A stretch of DNA of 26,189 nucleotides from an uncultured Bacilli bacterium. Its GTDB lineage: Bacteria > Bacillota_I > Bacilli_A > RF39 > UBA660. Every line of letters starts with the position of its first letter. Position 1 is the stretch's first letter. A model generated the notes under the pieces. It saw only the letters and a program-made list of their open reading frames with translations. It had not been told where the DNA came from and ran no database searches. The DNA is taken from positions 1 to 26,189 of the forward strand of contig CANROY010000010.1 in the NCBI GenBank assembly GCA_947632355.1, read 5' to 3'. Positions 1 to 8,000 of the stretch are shown here, in pieces. A program made the position numbers and the translations under genes.

Positions 1-39
1 ATTTTCAATGGTTGGGAGAGTATTTCTTAATTTCTTCAT
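1..39 (-). CDS. 5' end of an unidentified gene, cut by the window edge
   Basis: The first 13 codons of a minus-strand reading frame are visible (MKKLRNTLPTIEN) and run off the window at position 1 without a stop. The start is supported by an AAGGAG-type ribosome binding site about 8 nt upstream of the ATG at 39-37 and by a good promoter at 66-95 between it and the pnp terminator. It is therefore probably a separate transcription unit from pnp. Thirteen residues are too few to identify the product. Confidence 0.5.
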   Translation of the reverse strand, partial: MKKLRNTLPTIEN

Positions 40-65
40 TTTTCTTCTCTCCTTATCTTAAATTT

Positions 66-95
66 ATTTTAGCACACTTCTCACGTGTGTTTCAA
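66..95 (-). promoter_or_regulatory. Promoter of the edge gene with a palindromic spacer
   Basis: On the minus strand TTGAAA (95-90), an 18-bp spacer and TAAAAT (71-66) form a near-consensus sigma-A promoter. The spacer holds an inverted repeat, CACAC-N7-GTGTG, exactly between the two boxes, where a repressor would block RNA polymerase. The left half read on the plus strand, TTAGCACAC, resembles one arm of the HrcA CIRCE element, but the other arm does not match, so I do not call it CIRCE. Confidence 0.5.
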
Positions 96-100
96 GTATG

Positions 101-128
101 AAAAAAAGAGGCTTTATTTTTCCTCTTT
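101..128 (-). terminator. Intrinsic terminator of pnp
   Basis: Minus-strand hairpin AAAGAGG / CCTCTTT (7 bp, 10-nt loop) followed by a run of T. It begins inside the last codons of pnp, so the stop codon lies within the loop. Confidence 0.65.
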
Positions 129-2306
129 CTTTGTTTTCTTTTTCTCTTTCGTTGTCTTTTCTTTCTTCTCTTCTTTTTCTTTAGGTTTTGGTAATGCTTC
201 TTTACGAGATAAATTTAAACGTCCTCTATTGTCATAACCTAAACTCTTAACAACAATTTTATCTCCTACTTTAAATAAATCACTTGGTTTATTTACACGT
301 TCATAAGCAAGTTGTGAAACATGAACTAAACCTTCACAACCACTCCATAATTCAACAAAGCAACCAAAATCTTCTACTTTGGTAACCGTTCCAGTATAAA
401 TTTCTCCTTCTTCTACCTCACGAACAACATTTAAAATCATTTCTTTAGTCTTTTGAATGATTTCAGGATCTGTATGGTAAATAATAACACGTCCATCATC
501 TTCTAAGTCTACTTTAACCGCATCTTTATCATTGACGGTCGCAACATTACTTGCTTCTAAGATAATTTTGGTAATCATTTCTCCACCACGACCAATAACA
601 TCTTTAATCTTTTCAGGATCAATTTTAAATGTATCAATTTTAGGTGCATATGGAGATAATTCTTTTCTAGGTTCTTTAATACAATCTGCCATTACATCTA
701 GTATTTCAAGTCTTGCTTTCTTAGCTTGGGCAAGAGCTTCTTTTAAGATTTCTTTCGTTACCCCTTTAATTTTAATATCCATTTGTAAAGCACAAATACC
801 ATCTTTTGTACCTGCTACTTTAAAGTCCATATCTCCCATATGGTCTTCTAATCCTGCGATATCCGTTAAAATGGTGTATTTCTTTCCATTTGTAATTAAT
901 CCCATGGCTATACCTGCAACCGGTTTCTTTATCGGAACACCTGCTGCCATTAAAGATAAGCATCCAGCACAAATAGTGGCTTGACTACTTGACCCATTAC
1001 TTTCTAGAATTTCACTTACTACACGAATCGTATATGGGAATTCTTCTTCACTCGGAATCACTTGTAAAAGGGCTCTTTCTCCTAAAGCTCCATGACCGAT
1101 TTCACGTCTTCCTGGAGAACCATATCTTCCTGTTTCTCCAACAGAAAATTGTGGGAAGTTATAGTGAAGCATAAAACGTTTGGAATCTTCTAGTCCAAGT
1201 CCATCAAGAATTTGATGTTCTCCAATAGCCCCTAGAGTAGTAGTTGCTAAACTTTGGGTTTCTCCACGAGTAAATAAAGCACTACCGTGAGGTCTAGGTA
1301 AAATATCAACTTGGGCATCCAAGTGTCTAATTTCATCCATTTTTCTACCATCTGGTCTTATTTTTTTATCGGTGATTAAACGTCTTACTTCATCGCCTTC
1401 AATGGTATCAACCACTTTTTTAACATCCTTTAAGATTTGTTCGATATTTTCATCATTTGCATAAATTTCAGCAAAATTTTCTAAAGTAGAATTCTTTACT
1501 TCTTCAATACGTTCGTAACTTGCTAGTTTATCTTTAATTTGAATGGCAGCAAGCATATCTTTGGTTGCATAATCTCTTACGGCACGTTCTAATTCTTCAT
1601 CGATAGAAGCAACGGCTAGTTCTTGTTTTTCTTTACCGATTTCATCAATAATCTTTTGCTCAAATTCACAAAGCATTTTAATATGTTCGTGCCCAAACAT
1701 TAAGGCTTCTAACATATCTTTTTCACTTAATTCTTGAGCTCCTGCTTCAACCATACAAATAGCATCTTTTGTACCTGCTACTGTAAGATTTAAACTACTT
1801 TGTTCTAACTGTTCTACCGTTGGATTAATAATAAACTCTTTTCCAATTTTACCAACAACAACACCTGCAACTGGTCCATCAAATGGAATATCACTTATAC
1901 CCAAACACAAACTTGAACCAAATAAGGCTGCCATAATAGGTGAGTTATCTTGATCAACAGATAAAACCGTATTGATCACTTGAATTTCATTTCTTAAGTT
2001 TTCATCAAACATAGGTCGAATCGGACGGTCGATAATTCTTGCTGCAAGAGTTGCTTCATCTGTAGGACGACCTTCTCTTTTAATAAATCCACCTGGTATT
2101 TTACCTACCGAATATAATTTTTCTTGGTACAAAACCGTTAATGGAAAAAAGTCTGCCGTAATTGTATTTTTTCCCATAACACAAACGGATAAAATAACAG
2201 TATCGCCATAACGAACTAAAACAGAACCATTCGTTTGTTTTGCTAATTCTCCTGTTTCAACAACCAATTCTCTTCCTAAAAAATCTAATTTAAATACTTT
2301 CTTCAT
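114..2306 (-). CDS. pnp: Polyribonucleotide nucleotidyltransferase (PNPase)
   Basis: PNPase degrades RNA 3' to 5' by phosphorolysis, releasing nucleoside diphosphates, and acts as a trimer in the cytoplasm with other RNA decay enzymes. The 730 residues match the usual length of about 700. Visible in order are a first RNase PH domain (with the GGFIKREGRPT stretch near residue 75), an alpha-helical linker, a second RNase PH domain containing LFTRGETQSL and the GALGERAL region, a KH domain with the IGRGGEMI motif near 565, and an S1 domain (GTVTKVEDFGCFVEL). The tail is rich in Lys and Glu, low-complexity and probably disordered. The ATG is preceded by a GGAGG site. It lies downstream of rpsO, as in Bacillus, but a terminator-like hairpin at 2338-2365 separates the two, so pnp expression may depend on read-through. 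Confidence 0.97.
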   Translation of the reverse strand: MKKVFKLDFLGRELVVETGELAKQTNGSVLVRYGDTVILSVCVMGKNTITADFFPLTVLYQEKLYSVGKIPGGFIKREGRPTDEATLAARIIDRPIRPMFDENLRNEIQVINTVLSVDQDNSPIMAALFGSSLCLGISDIPFDGPVAGVVVGKIGKEFIINPTVEQLEQSSLNLTVAGTKDAICMVEAGAQELSEKDMLEALMFGHEHIKMLCEFEQKIIDEIGKEKQELAVASIDEELERAVRDYATKDMLAAIQIKDKLASYERIEEVKNSTLENFAEIYANDENIEQILKDVKKVVDTIEGDEVRRLITDKKIRPDGRKMDEIRHLDAQVDILPRPHGSALFTRGETQSLATTTLGAIGEHQILDGLGLEDSKRFMLHYNFPQFSVGETGRYGSPGRREIGHGALGERALLQVIPSEEEFPYTIRVVSEILESNGSSSQATICAGCLSLMAAGVPIKKPVAGIAMGLITNGKKYTILTDIAGLEDHMGDMDFKVAGTKDGICALQMDIKIKGVTKEILKEALAQAKKARLEILDVMADCIKEPRKELSPYAPKIDTFKIDPEKIKDVIGRGGEMITKIILEASNVATVNDKDAVKVDLEDDGRVIIYHTDPEIIQKTKEMILNVVREVEEGEIYTGTVTKVEDFGCFVELWSGCEGLVHVSQLAYERVNKPSDLFKVGDKIVVKSLGYDNRGRLNLSRKEALPKPKEKEEKKEKTTKEKKKTKKEEK

Positions 2307-2337
2307 ATAGTTCCTCCATTACTACCATAAATACCAT

Positions 2338-2365
2338 AAAAAAAGACACTTTAAAAAGAAGTGCC
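2338..2365 (-). terminator. Terminator or attenuator between rpsO and pnp
   Basis: Minus-strand stem GGCACTT / AAGTGTC (7 bp with one G-U pair) followed directly by seven T. It begins right after the rpsO TAG stop. I see no clear promoter between it and pnp, so it may attenuate pnp rather than end the operon. Confidence 0.7.
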
Positions 2366-2635
2366 CTATTTTCTTAAATTTAATTTTTCAATTAGATTAC
2401 GATAAGCAACAACGTCAGTTTCTTTTAAGTAATCTAATAATTTTCTTCTTTTACCAACCATCATTAAAAGTCCTCTTTTAGAATGAAAATCATGGATATG
2501 TACTTTTAAATGTTCTGTTAGTGCATTAATCTTTTTTGTAAGAATTGCAATTTGAACTTCCGTAGAACCACAATCATTCTTATTTTTACCAAACTCTTTT
2601 ATGATAGCTTGTTTTTCTTCTTTGGTAATTGTCAT
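2366..2635 (-). CDS. rpsO: 30S ribosomal protein S15
   Basis: S15 is a primary binder of the central domain of 16S rRNA, at the helix 20-22 three-way junction. The protein is 89 residues, the normal size, and carries the conserved EKQ, GSTEVQIAILT, HDFHSKRGLLMMVGKRRKLLDYL and YRNLIEKL segments. The frame stays open for another 20 codons upstream, but I set the start at 2635 because an AAAGGAGG site sits just before that ATG and S15 proteins begin here. The upstream 60 nt are leader RNA with their own structure. pnp follows on the same strand. Confidence 0.95.
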   Translation of the reverse strand: MTITKEEKQAIIKEFGKNKNDCGSTEVQIAILTKKINALTEHLKVHIHDFHSKRGLLMMVGKRRKLLDYLKETDVVAYRNLIEKLNLRK

Positions 2636-2658
2636 AACATTTCCTCCTTTTTCTATAA

Positions 2659-2700
2659 TTGGTTTAATCTGAGTAAGAAAACGAGGCATTTTCAAACCAA
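2659..2700 (-). promoter_or_regulatory. Candidate S15 autoregulatory leader RNA
   Basis: The rpsO leader folds on the minus strand into an outer 7-bp stem, TTGGTTT / AAACCAA, enclosing a smaller GAAAA / TTTTC hairpin. It ends 10-15 nt before the Shine-Dalgarno. rpsO mRNA leaders of Gram-positive bacteria are known to be bound by S15 through rRNA-like junctions. The position and closed shape fit such an element, but I cannot match it to a specific published leader class. Confidence 0.5.
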
Positions 2701-2717
2701 GAATAAACTTCGTTTAT

Positions 2718-2747
2718 ATTATATTATAAATAGACTTAAAAATGCAA
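2718..2747 (-). promoter_or_regulatory. rpsO promoter
   Basis: TTGCAT (2747-2742), an 18-bp spacer and TATAAT (2723-2718) on the minus strand. The -35 box lies inside the 3' end of the upstream hypothetical gene. Confidence 0.6.
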
Positions 2748-3248
2748 TGTTTTTTTTGCACTTTCTTCTAAACTGTTCATAATTGTGCAATAAAGTTGAT
2801 CAATAGTTGAATTGTTTAAAGATACTATATCAGTAAAATTGGTCATTACTATTAAAAAGGCTCTTTTGATGTTTAACCCTTCTTCATAAGTAAAACATTC
2901 TAAAACATTAGGTATCCAAGAGAAATTCCTTTCCATATCCAAAGTAGAAGTTTTTAAAATATCATCAACAAAAGCATTCAGCCCTATATTATTTCTTACC
3001 ATAGAAACATAGCTAAAAAAAGCATTCATATCTACATTTATATAATTTTGTAAAGAATAAGTATAAATTTGATTCAAATCTTCTTTATTTTCAATCGCTT
3101 TTTCAATATCTAACTTGCTGATTGCATATTCTTCTAAAACGTGAGATTGATATTCTAGATTTAAATGTGCTAACTCTTCTACATACTTAATATTTTCATT
3201 ACGCATTTTATTGTAAAGAACTTCTGCAATCTTTTTAATTTCTTCCAT
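2736..3248 (-). CDS. Hypothetical protein, 170 aa
   Basis: I do not recognise a family. It is acidic and predicted mostly helical, without signal peptide, membrane segment or Cys clusters. Repeated short hydrophobic-plus-Asn stretches (for example YSLQNYINVDMNAFF and LNAFVDDIL) suggest an all-alpha soluble protein. The start is well supported by a GGGGAGG site ahead of the ATG. It has its own promoter (3282-3310) overlapping the terminator of the AAA ATPase gene. Its last codons carry the rpsO -35 box, so no terminator separates it from rpsO and it may read through. Confidence 0.7.
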   Translation of the reverse strand: MEEIKKIAEVLYNKMRNENIKYVEELAHLNLEYQSHVLEEYAISKLDIEKAIENKEDLNQIYTYSLQNYINVDMNAFFSYVSMVRNNIGLNAFVDDILKTSTLDMERNFSWIPNVLECFTYEEGLNIKRAFLIVMTNFTDIVSLNNSTIDQLYCTIMNSLEESAKKTLHF

Positions 3249-3272
3249 AATATTCCCTTTCCTCCCCTTTTG

Positions 3273-3310
3273 AGTAGTACTACTTTAACACACTAAAAAC
3301 GAAAAATCAA
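3273..3310 (-). promoter_or_regulatory. Promoter with a 12-bp palindrome at the start site
   Basis: TTGATT (3310-3305), 17-bp spacer and TAAAGT (3287-3282) on the minus strand. The perfect palindrome AGTAGTACTACT at 3273-3284 overlaps the end of the -10 box and the likely start site, a position suited to an operator. The -35 box lies inside the arm of the preceding terminator. Confidence 0.4.
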
Positions 3311-3330
3311 ATGGTTTCACTTGATTTTTC
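3301..3330 (-). terminator. Terminator of the AAA ATPase gene
   Basis: Perfect 10-bp arms GAAAAATCAA / TTGATTTTTC with a 10-nt loop, directly after the stop codon, followed on the minus strand by GTTTTT. Confidence 0.65.
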
Positions 3331-4521
3331 TTATTTATTTAAAAGCCAATCAAAGACATTGATTTGTTTAATTCCATTATAAGATGTATACGGGGTATAA
3401 TCGGTTGTAAGTAAATATTTGGGATTATGGTCACTAATACTTTCTAAAGAATTTAGTTCTCTTTCTAAAGTTTTTTCATCTTTTACCGTATAACTTACTT
3501 GATAATACTCTATTCCTTTTTCATTTATGGCAACAAAATCAACCTCATTCATATCTTGTTTTCCAATATAAACCTCATATCCTCTTCTTAATAATTCTAA
3601 ATAAACAATATTTTCTAAAATACTGCCATCATCACCCATTTTTCTTCCTAACAAATAATATCTTAAACCTACATCAGAAACATAATATTTTGCCCCAGAA
3701 ATTAAATAGTTTTTTCCTTTTATATCATATCTAGATACTTTATACAAAACGTAAGATTCAACCAATGCTTCCAAATATTTTTCGACAGTAGGAACAGATA
3801 TTTTTCGTCCACTTGATGTCATAGTATTTGCTATACTTGTACTAGAACAAATATTTCCAATATTATCAAACATAAACTTAATAATATCTTTTAACATGCC
3901 AATATCTGCAATATCTTTTCTATCTGCTATATCATTTACAATAACGGTATTATATAATCCATCTAAATACATTTTAATATCTGTTGTATCATTTAACATT
4001 AACGTATAAGGAAAAGAACTTTTTGTAATATAATCAACATATTTCTTTTGAATATCATTCTCTCCTACATAAGAAATGTATTCTTTAAAAGACAAAGGCA
4101 ACATTTTTATTTCTACATATCTTCCTGATAGTAAAGTTGCTAATTCTCCTGATAATAATTTTGAATTTGAACCCGTAATATATAAATCTACATTTTTCTT
4201 TATATATAAACTATCACAGGCTTTTTGAAAATCGATTACTTTTTGTACTTCATCAATAAAAACATAGTTTTGTTTCTCTTTTATTAATTTAGAATCAATA
4301 TATTCATATAAATCTTTATAATCTTTGATAGTATCGAAAGTATAATCTTCTAAATTAAGATAGATAATTTGTTCATTAGAAACACCATTATTTTTTAAAT
4401 ACTCTATATAGAGTTCATATAAAGTTGATTTGCCACATCTTCTTATTCCCGTGACAATTTTAATTAAGTTTTTATCTTTAAATTGAATTAATTGTTTTAA
4501 ATATTCAGGTCTTTCTATCAT
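3331..4521 (-). CDS. AAA_14 / DUF4143 family ATPase
   Basis: This is a member of the widespread prokaryotic AAA_14-DUF4143 ATPases; their cellular role is not established. The 396 residues are typical. Visible are a Walker A motif GIRRCGKST near residue 25, a Walker B YVFIDEVQ near 90, a sensor region ITGSNSKLLSGELATLLSGRY, and the DUF4143 half with SVPTVEKYLEALVESYVLY and KYYVSDVGLRYYLLG. The C-terminus holds NEVDFVAIN and YYQVSY, which resemble a degenerate PD-(D/E)xK nuclease-like fold. There is no helix-turn-helix. An ATG with a GGAGGG site and a strong promoter set the start. The promoter is covered by two 28-bp palindromes, so the gene looks tightly regulated by a DNA-binding protein not encoded next to it. 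Confidence 0.9.
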   Translation of the reverse strand: MIERPEYLKQLIQFKDKNLIKIVTGIRRCGKSTLYELYIEYLKNNGVSNEQIIYLNLEDYTFDTIKDYKDLYEYIDSKLIKEKQNYVFIDEVQKVIDFQKACDSLYIKKNVDLYITGSNSKLLSGELATLLSGRYVEIKMLPLSFKEYISYVGENDIQKKYVDYITKSSFPYTLMLNDTTDIKMYLDGLYNTVIVNDIADRKDIADIGMLKDIIKFMFDNIGNICSSTSIANTMTSSGRKISVPTVEKYLEALVESYVLYKVSRYDIKGKNYLISGAKYYVSDVGLRYYLLGRKMGDDGSILENIVYLELLRRGYEVYIGKQDMNEVDFVAINEKGIEYYQVSYTVKDEKTLERELNSLESISDHNPKYLLTTDYTPYTSYNGIKQINVFDWLLNK

Positions 4522-4539
4522 ACATATCCCTCCATTAAC

Positions 4540-4568
4540 ATTATAGCAGATAGTTTTATTTTTGTAAA
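4540..4568 (-). promoter_or_regulatory. Promoter of the AAA ATPase gene
   Basis: TTTACA (4568-4563), 17-bp spacer and TATAAT (4545-4540) on the minus strand, only about 20 bp before the ATG. The -35 box lies inside the first large palindrome. Confidence 0.75.
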
Positions 4569-4585
4569 TTATAATTTACAAAAAT
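4558..4585. repeat. 28-bp perfect palindrome, operator candidate 1
   Basis: Every base from 4558 to 4585 pairs with its partner, with a TTTTTGTAAA / TTTACAAAAA consensus and AT-rich centre. It covers the -35 box of the ATPase promoter, which would suit a repressor. Confidence 0.8.
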
Positions 4586-4597
4586 GCTAAAATAGAC

Positions 4598-4625
4598 AAT
4601 TTTGTAAAATGCAATTTACAAAATT
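4598..4625. repeat. 28-bp palindrome, operator candidate 2
   Basis: AATTTTGTAAA / TTTACAAAATT with a 6-bp centre; only one base pair in 28 breaks symmetry. It shares the TTTTGTAAA...TTTACAAAA core with the palindrome at 4558-4585. Centres are 40 bp apart, about four helical turns, so both would face the same side of the DNA. Confidence 0.75.
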
Positions 4626-4637
4626 TTATACTAAATG

Positions 4638-4684
4638 AAAAGCAAGATTAAAACGAAGTCGAATTCATTTTAAACCTTGCTTTT
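4638..4684 (-). terminator. Long hairpin after truB, end of the rimP-truB operon
   Basis: AAAAGCAAG / CTTGCTTTT outer arms enclose TTAAAA / TTTTAA and GAA / TTC, giving an almost continuous stem of about 18 bp with one U-G pair and a 6-nt loop. It lies 15 nt past the truB stop. The T-run is stronger on the plus side, so it may be bidirectional. Confidence 0.6.
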
Positions 4685-4699
4685 TAGATTTCTTTATCT

Positions 4700-5539
4700 T
4701 TATAGTACTAGAATTGGCTTATAAAATGTATCTTTCTTTTCATAAAGAGCCATAACATTTTCTTGATAAGCAAGAAGTACATAAGGACTTGTCTCCTTTA
4801 ATTCTAAAGAGTTCCCATTTTTTACTCTTTTGTATTCAATGTCCGTTAAAGAATAAATAGGATAGGAAAATAGATCTTCTAATTGTAAAGGACGCATTAT
4901 TTCTTTTTTTAAATCTTCTAACGTACTACTTTCTTCTATTCGAAAGTTTCCTTGTTTGGTTCTAACTAAACTAGACATCGTTCCTAAAACACCTAGTTTT
5001 TCACATATATCCCTAATAAGACTTCGTATGTAGGTACCTTTTGATACAGTACAAGAAAACGTGATTGTATTTTCTTCGTAGTTCAATAAAGTAATTTCTT
5101 TAATTTCTATTTCTCTTTTGGGAAGTTCTACTTCGATATGTTCTCTTGCATATTCGTACAATTTTTTTCCATTTACTTTAACAGCAGCATATTTAGGAAC
5201 TTCTTGCATACTTTTTCCTAAAAAAGAGTTTAGAACCTTACGAATTTCTTCTTCCGTTAACTCTCTTGGTTCTTCCGTTTTTAAAATTGGACCGGTTGTA
5301 TCTAACGTATCCGTAGAAACTCCTAACTGAATCGTTGCTACATACTCTTTTTCATAACTCGTAATATGAGAAACTAACTTTGTATATTTGCCAATACAAA
5401 CCACTAAAACACCACGAGCAATAGGGTCAAGTGTTCCTGTATGTCCGATTCTTTTCGTATGATATACATGATTTAAAACATTTACTACGTCACGACTTGT
5501 ATACCCTACTTCTTTATTGACAATTAGAACACCTTCCAT
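4700..5539 (-). CDS. truB: tRNA pseudouridine(55) synthase TruB
   Basis: TruB converts U55 in the T-loop of most tRNAs to pseudouridine. The 279 residues open with GVLIVNKEVGYTSRDVV and contain the catalytic motif GHTGTLDPIARGVL with Asp38, the conserved YEKEY, and KGTYIRSLIRDICEKLG near 165. The C-terminal domain is short, as in many Firmicutes. It starts 2 nt after the rbfA stop with only a weak AAGAAG site, so translation is probably coupled to rbfA. The usual next gene, ribF, is not here; the operon ends in a hairpin at 4638-4684. Confidence 0.96.
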   Translation of the reverse strand: MEGVLIVNKEVGYTSRDVVNVLNHVYHTKRIGHTGTLDPIARGVLVVCIGKYTKLVSHITSYEKEYVATIQLGVSTDTLDTTGPILKTEEPRELTEEEIRKVLNSFLGKSMQEVPKYAAVKVNGKKLYEYAREHIEVELPKREIEIKEITLLNYEENTITFSCTVSKGTYIRSLIRDICEKLGVLGTMSSLVRTKQGNFRIEESSTLEDLKKEIMRPLQLEDLFSYPIYSLTDIEYKRVKNGNSLELKETSPYVLLAYQENVMALYEKKDTFYKPILVL

Positions 5540-5541
5540 TT

Positions 5542-5889
5542 TTATTCTTCTTTCTTATGAATTTCATCAATAATTTGTTCTATATGATTTGCATATTCAA
5601 TGGTTTCATCATACAAAAACTTTAATTGCGGTGTATTTCGTAAATCCATTTTTTCTGCGACTTTCGTGCGTATAAAAGAAGAGGCTTCGGACATTTCGGC
5701 TTCTAATTCTTTATGGGTTTTATCTTCTCTTAAACTTGTAAAATAGACTTTAGCATAGGATAGATCACTTGCAACTTCAGCTTGGGTAATGGTAATAGAT
5801 TTTAAAAGTTCATCTCTTGCTTCTTCTAATAAAATCTCACTAATGACTTTTGTCATTTCACTTTCGATTCTCTTTATTTTAATACTCAT
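5542..5889 (-). CDS. rbfA: 30S ribosome-binding factor RbfA
   Basis: RbfA helps late maturation of the 16S rRNA 5' end and cold adaptation of 30S assembly. The 115 residues begin MSIKIKRIESEMTKVISEIL and show the KH-like fold elements ITITQAEVASDLSYAKVYFT and LRNTPQLKFLYDETIEYANHIEQIIDEI. Its ATG overlaps the infB stop in an ATGA, so translation is coupled. truB follows after 2 nt. Confidence 0.95.
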   Translation of the reverse strand: MSIKIKRIESEMTKVISEILLEEARDELLKSITITQAEVASDLSYAKVYFTSLREDKTHKELEAEMSEASSFIRTKVAEKMDLRNTPQLKFLYDETIEYANHIEQIIDEIHKKEE

Positions 5890-8000
5890 CTTTTAACCTC
5901 TACCATTTCATAAGACTTAATGGTATCTCCTTCTTTAATATCACTAAAGTTTTCTAACGTAATACCACATTCAAAGCCTTTTTTGACTTCTTTTACAACG
6001 TCTTTTTCTCTTTGTACACTTGCTATTTTTCCTTCATAAAGAACAATACCATCACGAACAAGTCTTGCTAAACTTCCATTTTTAATAATACCATCGGTTA
6101 CATAAGAACCTGCAATATTTCCAACTTTAGAGAATTTAAATATCTTACGAATTTCGGCTTCTCCAAGTTCATTTTCTTCAAATTCAGGGTCTAACATTCC
6201 CTTCATAGCAAGTTCCATTTCTTCAACGACTTTATAAATAATGGTATAAAGGCGAATTTCCACATTGTATTCTTTGGCTATTTCTTTGGTCATTCCACTT
6301 GGACTTACGTTAAATCCAATAATGATAGCGTTTGATGCGTTAGCAAGTACTACATCGCTTTCGGTAATCGTTCCAATACCACTACGAATGACTTTAACTT
6401 TAACGCCTTCAATATCAATTTTTTCTAAAGCATTACGAACGGCTTCTTCGCTACCCCTTACATCCGCTTTTAAAACGACATTGATTTCTTTTTGACCTTC
6501 ACTAATTTTATTAAATAAATCATCTAAAGATAAAGATTGTGGTTTATTTTTCTTAAACTTTTCGGCATCTTTTCGTTTGCTAGCAATCGTCTTGGCTTCA
6601 CTTTCGGTTTCAAAAGCCATAAAACGGTCTCCAGCACTTGGATTATCCGATAAACCGGTAATTTCAACAGGAGTTGAAGGTCCCGCACTAACAATAGATT
6701 CTCCTAAATCATTTTTCATGGTACGTATTTTACCAAAGCAAGTACCAACAACAACTGGGTCTCCTAAACGTAGTGTACCATTTTGAATTAATAAAGAGGC
6801 AACACCACCAATGTTTTTATCAACTCTACTTTCAATAACAGAACCAACTGCATAACGATTTGGATTGGCTTTTAAGTTACTCATTTCACTAATCGTTAAA
6901 ATGGTTTCTAGAAGTAAATCAATTCCTTCTCCGGTTTTAGCAGATATATCAACAAATGGATATTCTCCACCCCATTCTTCTGGTGTAATTCCTGATTCAC
7001 TCATTTCTTGGCGAATTCTTTCTTTATTCGCATCCGGTTTATCAATTTTATTAACAGCTACAATAATAGGTACATTTGCGGCCTTCGCATGATCAATTGC
7101 TTCTTTCGTTTGAGGCATAACGCCATCATCAGCAGCAACAATGATAATAACGATATCGGTTACACTTGCACCTCTTGCACGCATTTCAGTAAATGCTGCA
7201 TGTCCTGGGGTATCAATAAAGGTAATACGACTACCATTATGTTCGACTTGGTAAGCACCAATGTGTTGGGTAATACCACCAAATTCACTTTCTGTTACTT
7301 TGGAATGACGAATATAATCCAAAAGTGAAGTTTTACCATGGTCAACATGTCCCATTATCGTAACAACAGGAGGGCGAACAACTAAATCACTTTCATTATC
7401 CGTAATCTCATATTCTTCAAAATTCGCAACATCTTGGGTTTCTTCATTTTTAAGGGTTTTATTGTATTCCATAGCAATTAAGGAAGCGTTATCAAAATCA
7501 ATACTTTGATTGACATTGACCATTAAGCCTAATGTCATTAATTTCATAATGATTTCATTGGCATTGACACTTAATTCCTCTGCTAAATCCTTAACGGTCA
7601 TATTGGATTTGTAAAGAATAACATTTTCATCGACACTATTTGTCATTAACTTTTCTTTATGTTTATACATTTCTTTACGTTTACTTAAATATTCTTCTTG
7701 GTTGTTGTTATTCAATTGGCTTTTCTTTTTTAGTTTTTGTTTCTTTTCACCATCCTTGATATTGGCAATAGAACTAGCCCCCATAATTTCTTCCACAACT
7801 TCATCAATATCTTCATTATCTTCTAAAGTTGCTTCCGTATCGGTGCTAATTAAACTAATGGCATTATCAAGTATAATAACATCATCTTCACTTAATTCAT
7901 CGGTTGCATTTTTTACTTCTATTCCAATTTCTTGAGCTTTTTTAAGAACTTCAGCAACGGATAAATCAACGCTTTCTGCATATTCTTTGACATTCATCAT
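5886..8000 (-). CDS. infB: Translation initiation factor IF-2
   Basis: IF-2 is the GTPase that positions initiator fMet-tRNA on the 30S subunit and promotes subunit joining. At 704 residues it is a compact Firmicute form. The first IF2_N domain is at 1-50, a charged linker rich in Lys, Asn and Glu follows, and a second IF2_N domain lies near 130-180 (MTVKDLAEELSVNANEIIMKL). The G domain has GHVDHGKT near 216, DTPGHAAF, and NKIDKP. Domains II to IV follow with VVLKADVRGSEEAV. The ATG overlaps the ylxR stop by ATGA; a second ATG directly follows, so the exact start is uncertain by one codon. Confidence 0.97.
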   Translation of the reverse strand: MMNVKEYAESVDLSVAEVLKKAQEIGIEVKNATDELSEDDVIILDNAISLISTDTEATLEDNEDIDEVVEEIMGASSIANIKDGEKKQKLKKKSQLNNNNQEEYLSKRKEMYKHKEKLMTNSVDENVILYKSNMTVKDLAEELSVNANEIIMKLMTLGLMVNVNQSIDFDNASLIAMEYNKTLKNEETQDVANFEEYEITDNESDLVVRPPVVTIMGHVDHGKTSLLDYIRHSKVTESEFGGITQHIGAYQVEHNGSRITFIDTPGHAAFTEMRARGASVTDIVIIIVAADDGVMPQTKEAIDHAKAANVPIIVAVNKIDKPDANKERIRQEMSESGITPEEWGGEYPFVDISAKTGEGIDLLLETILTISEMSNLKANPNRYAVGSVIESRVDKNIGGVASLLIQNGTLRLGDPVVVGTCFGKIRTMKNDLGESIVSAGPSTPVEITGLSDNPSAGDRFMAFETESEAKTIASKRKDAEKFKKNKPQSLSLDDLFNKISEGQKEINVVLKADVRGSEEAVRNALEKIDIEGVKVKVIRSGIGTITESDVVLANASNAIIIGFNVSPSGMTKEIAKEYNVEIRLYTIIYKVVEEMELAMKGMLDPEFEENELGEAEIRKIFKFSKVGNIAGSYVTDGIIKNGSLARLVRDGIVLYEGKIASVQREKDVVKEVKKGFECGITLENFSDIKEGDTIKSYEMVEVKR

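Noticed and set aside
66..95. HrcA CIRCE operator
   Set aside because: Only one arm is close to TTAGCACTC and the spacing is shorter than the required 9 bp.
532..1174. Plus-strand open frames opposite pnp, and similar ones opposite infB, nusA, scpA and others
   Set aside because: They mirror strongly conserved minus-strand genes, lack ribosome binding sites, and their translations are low-complexity.
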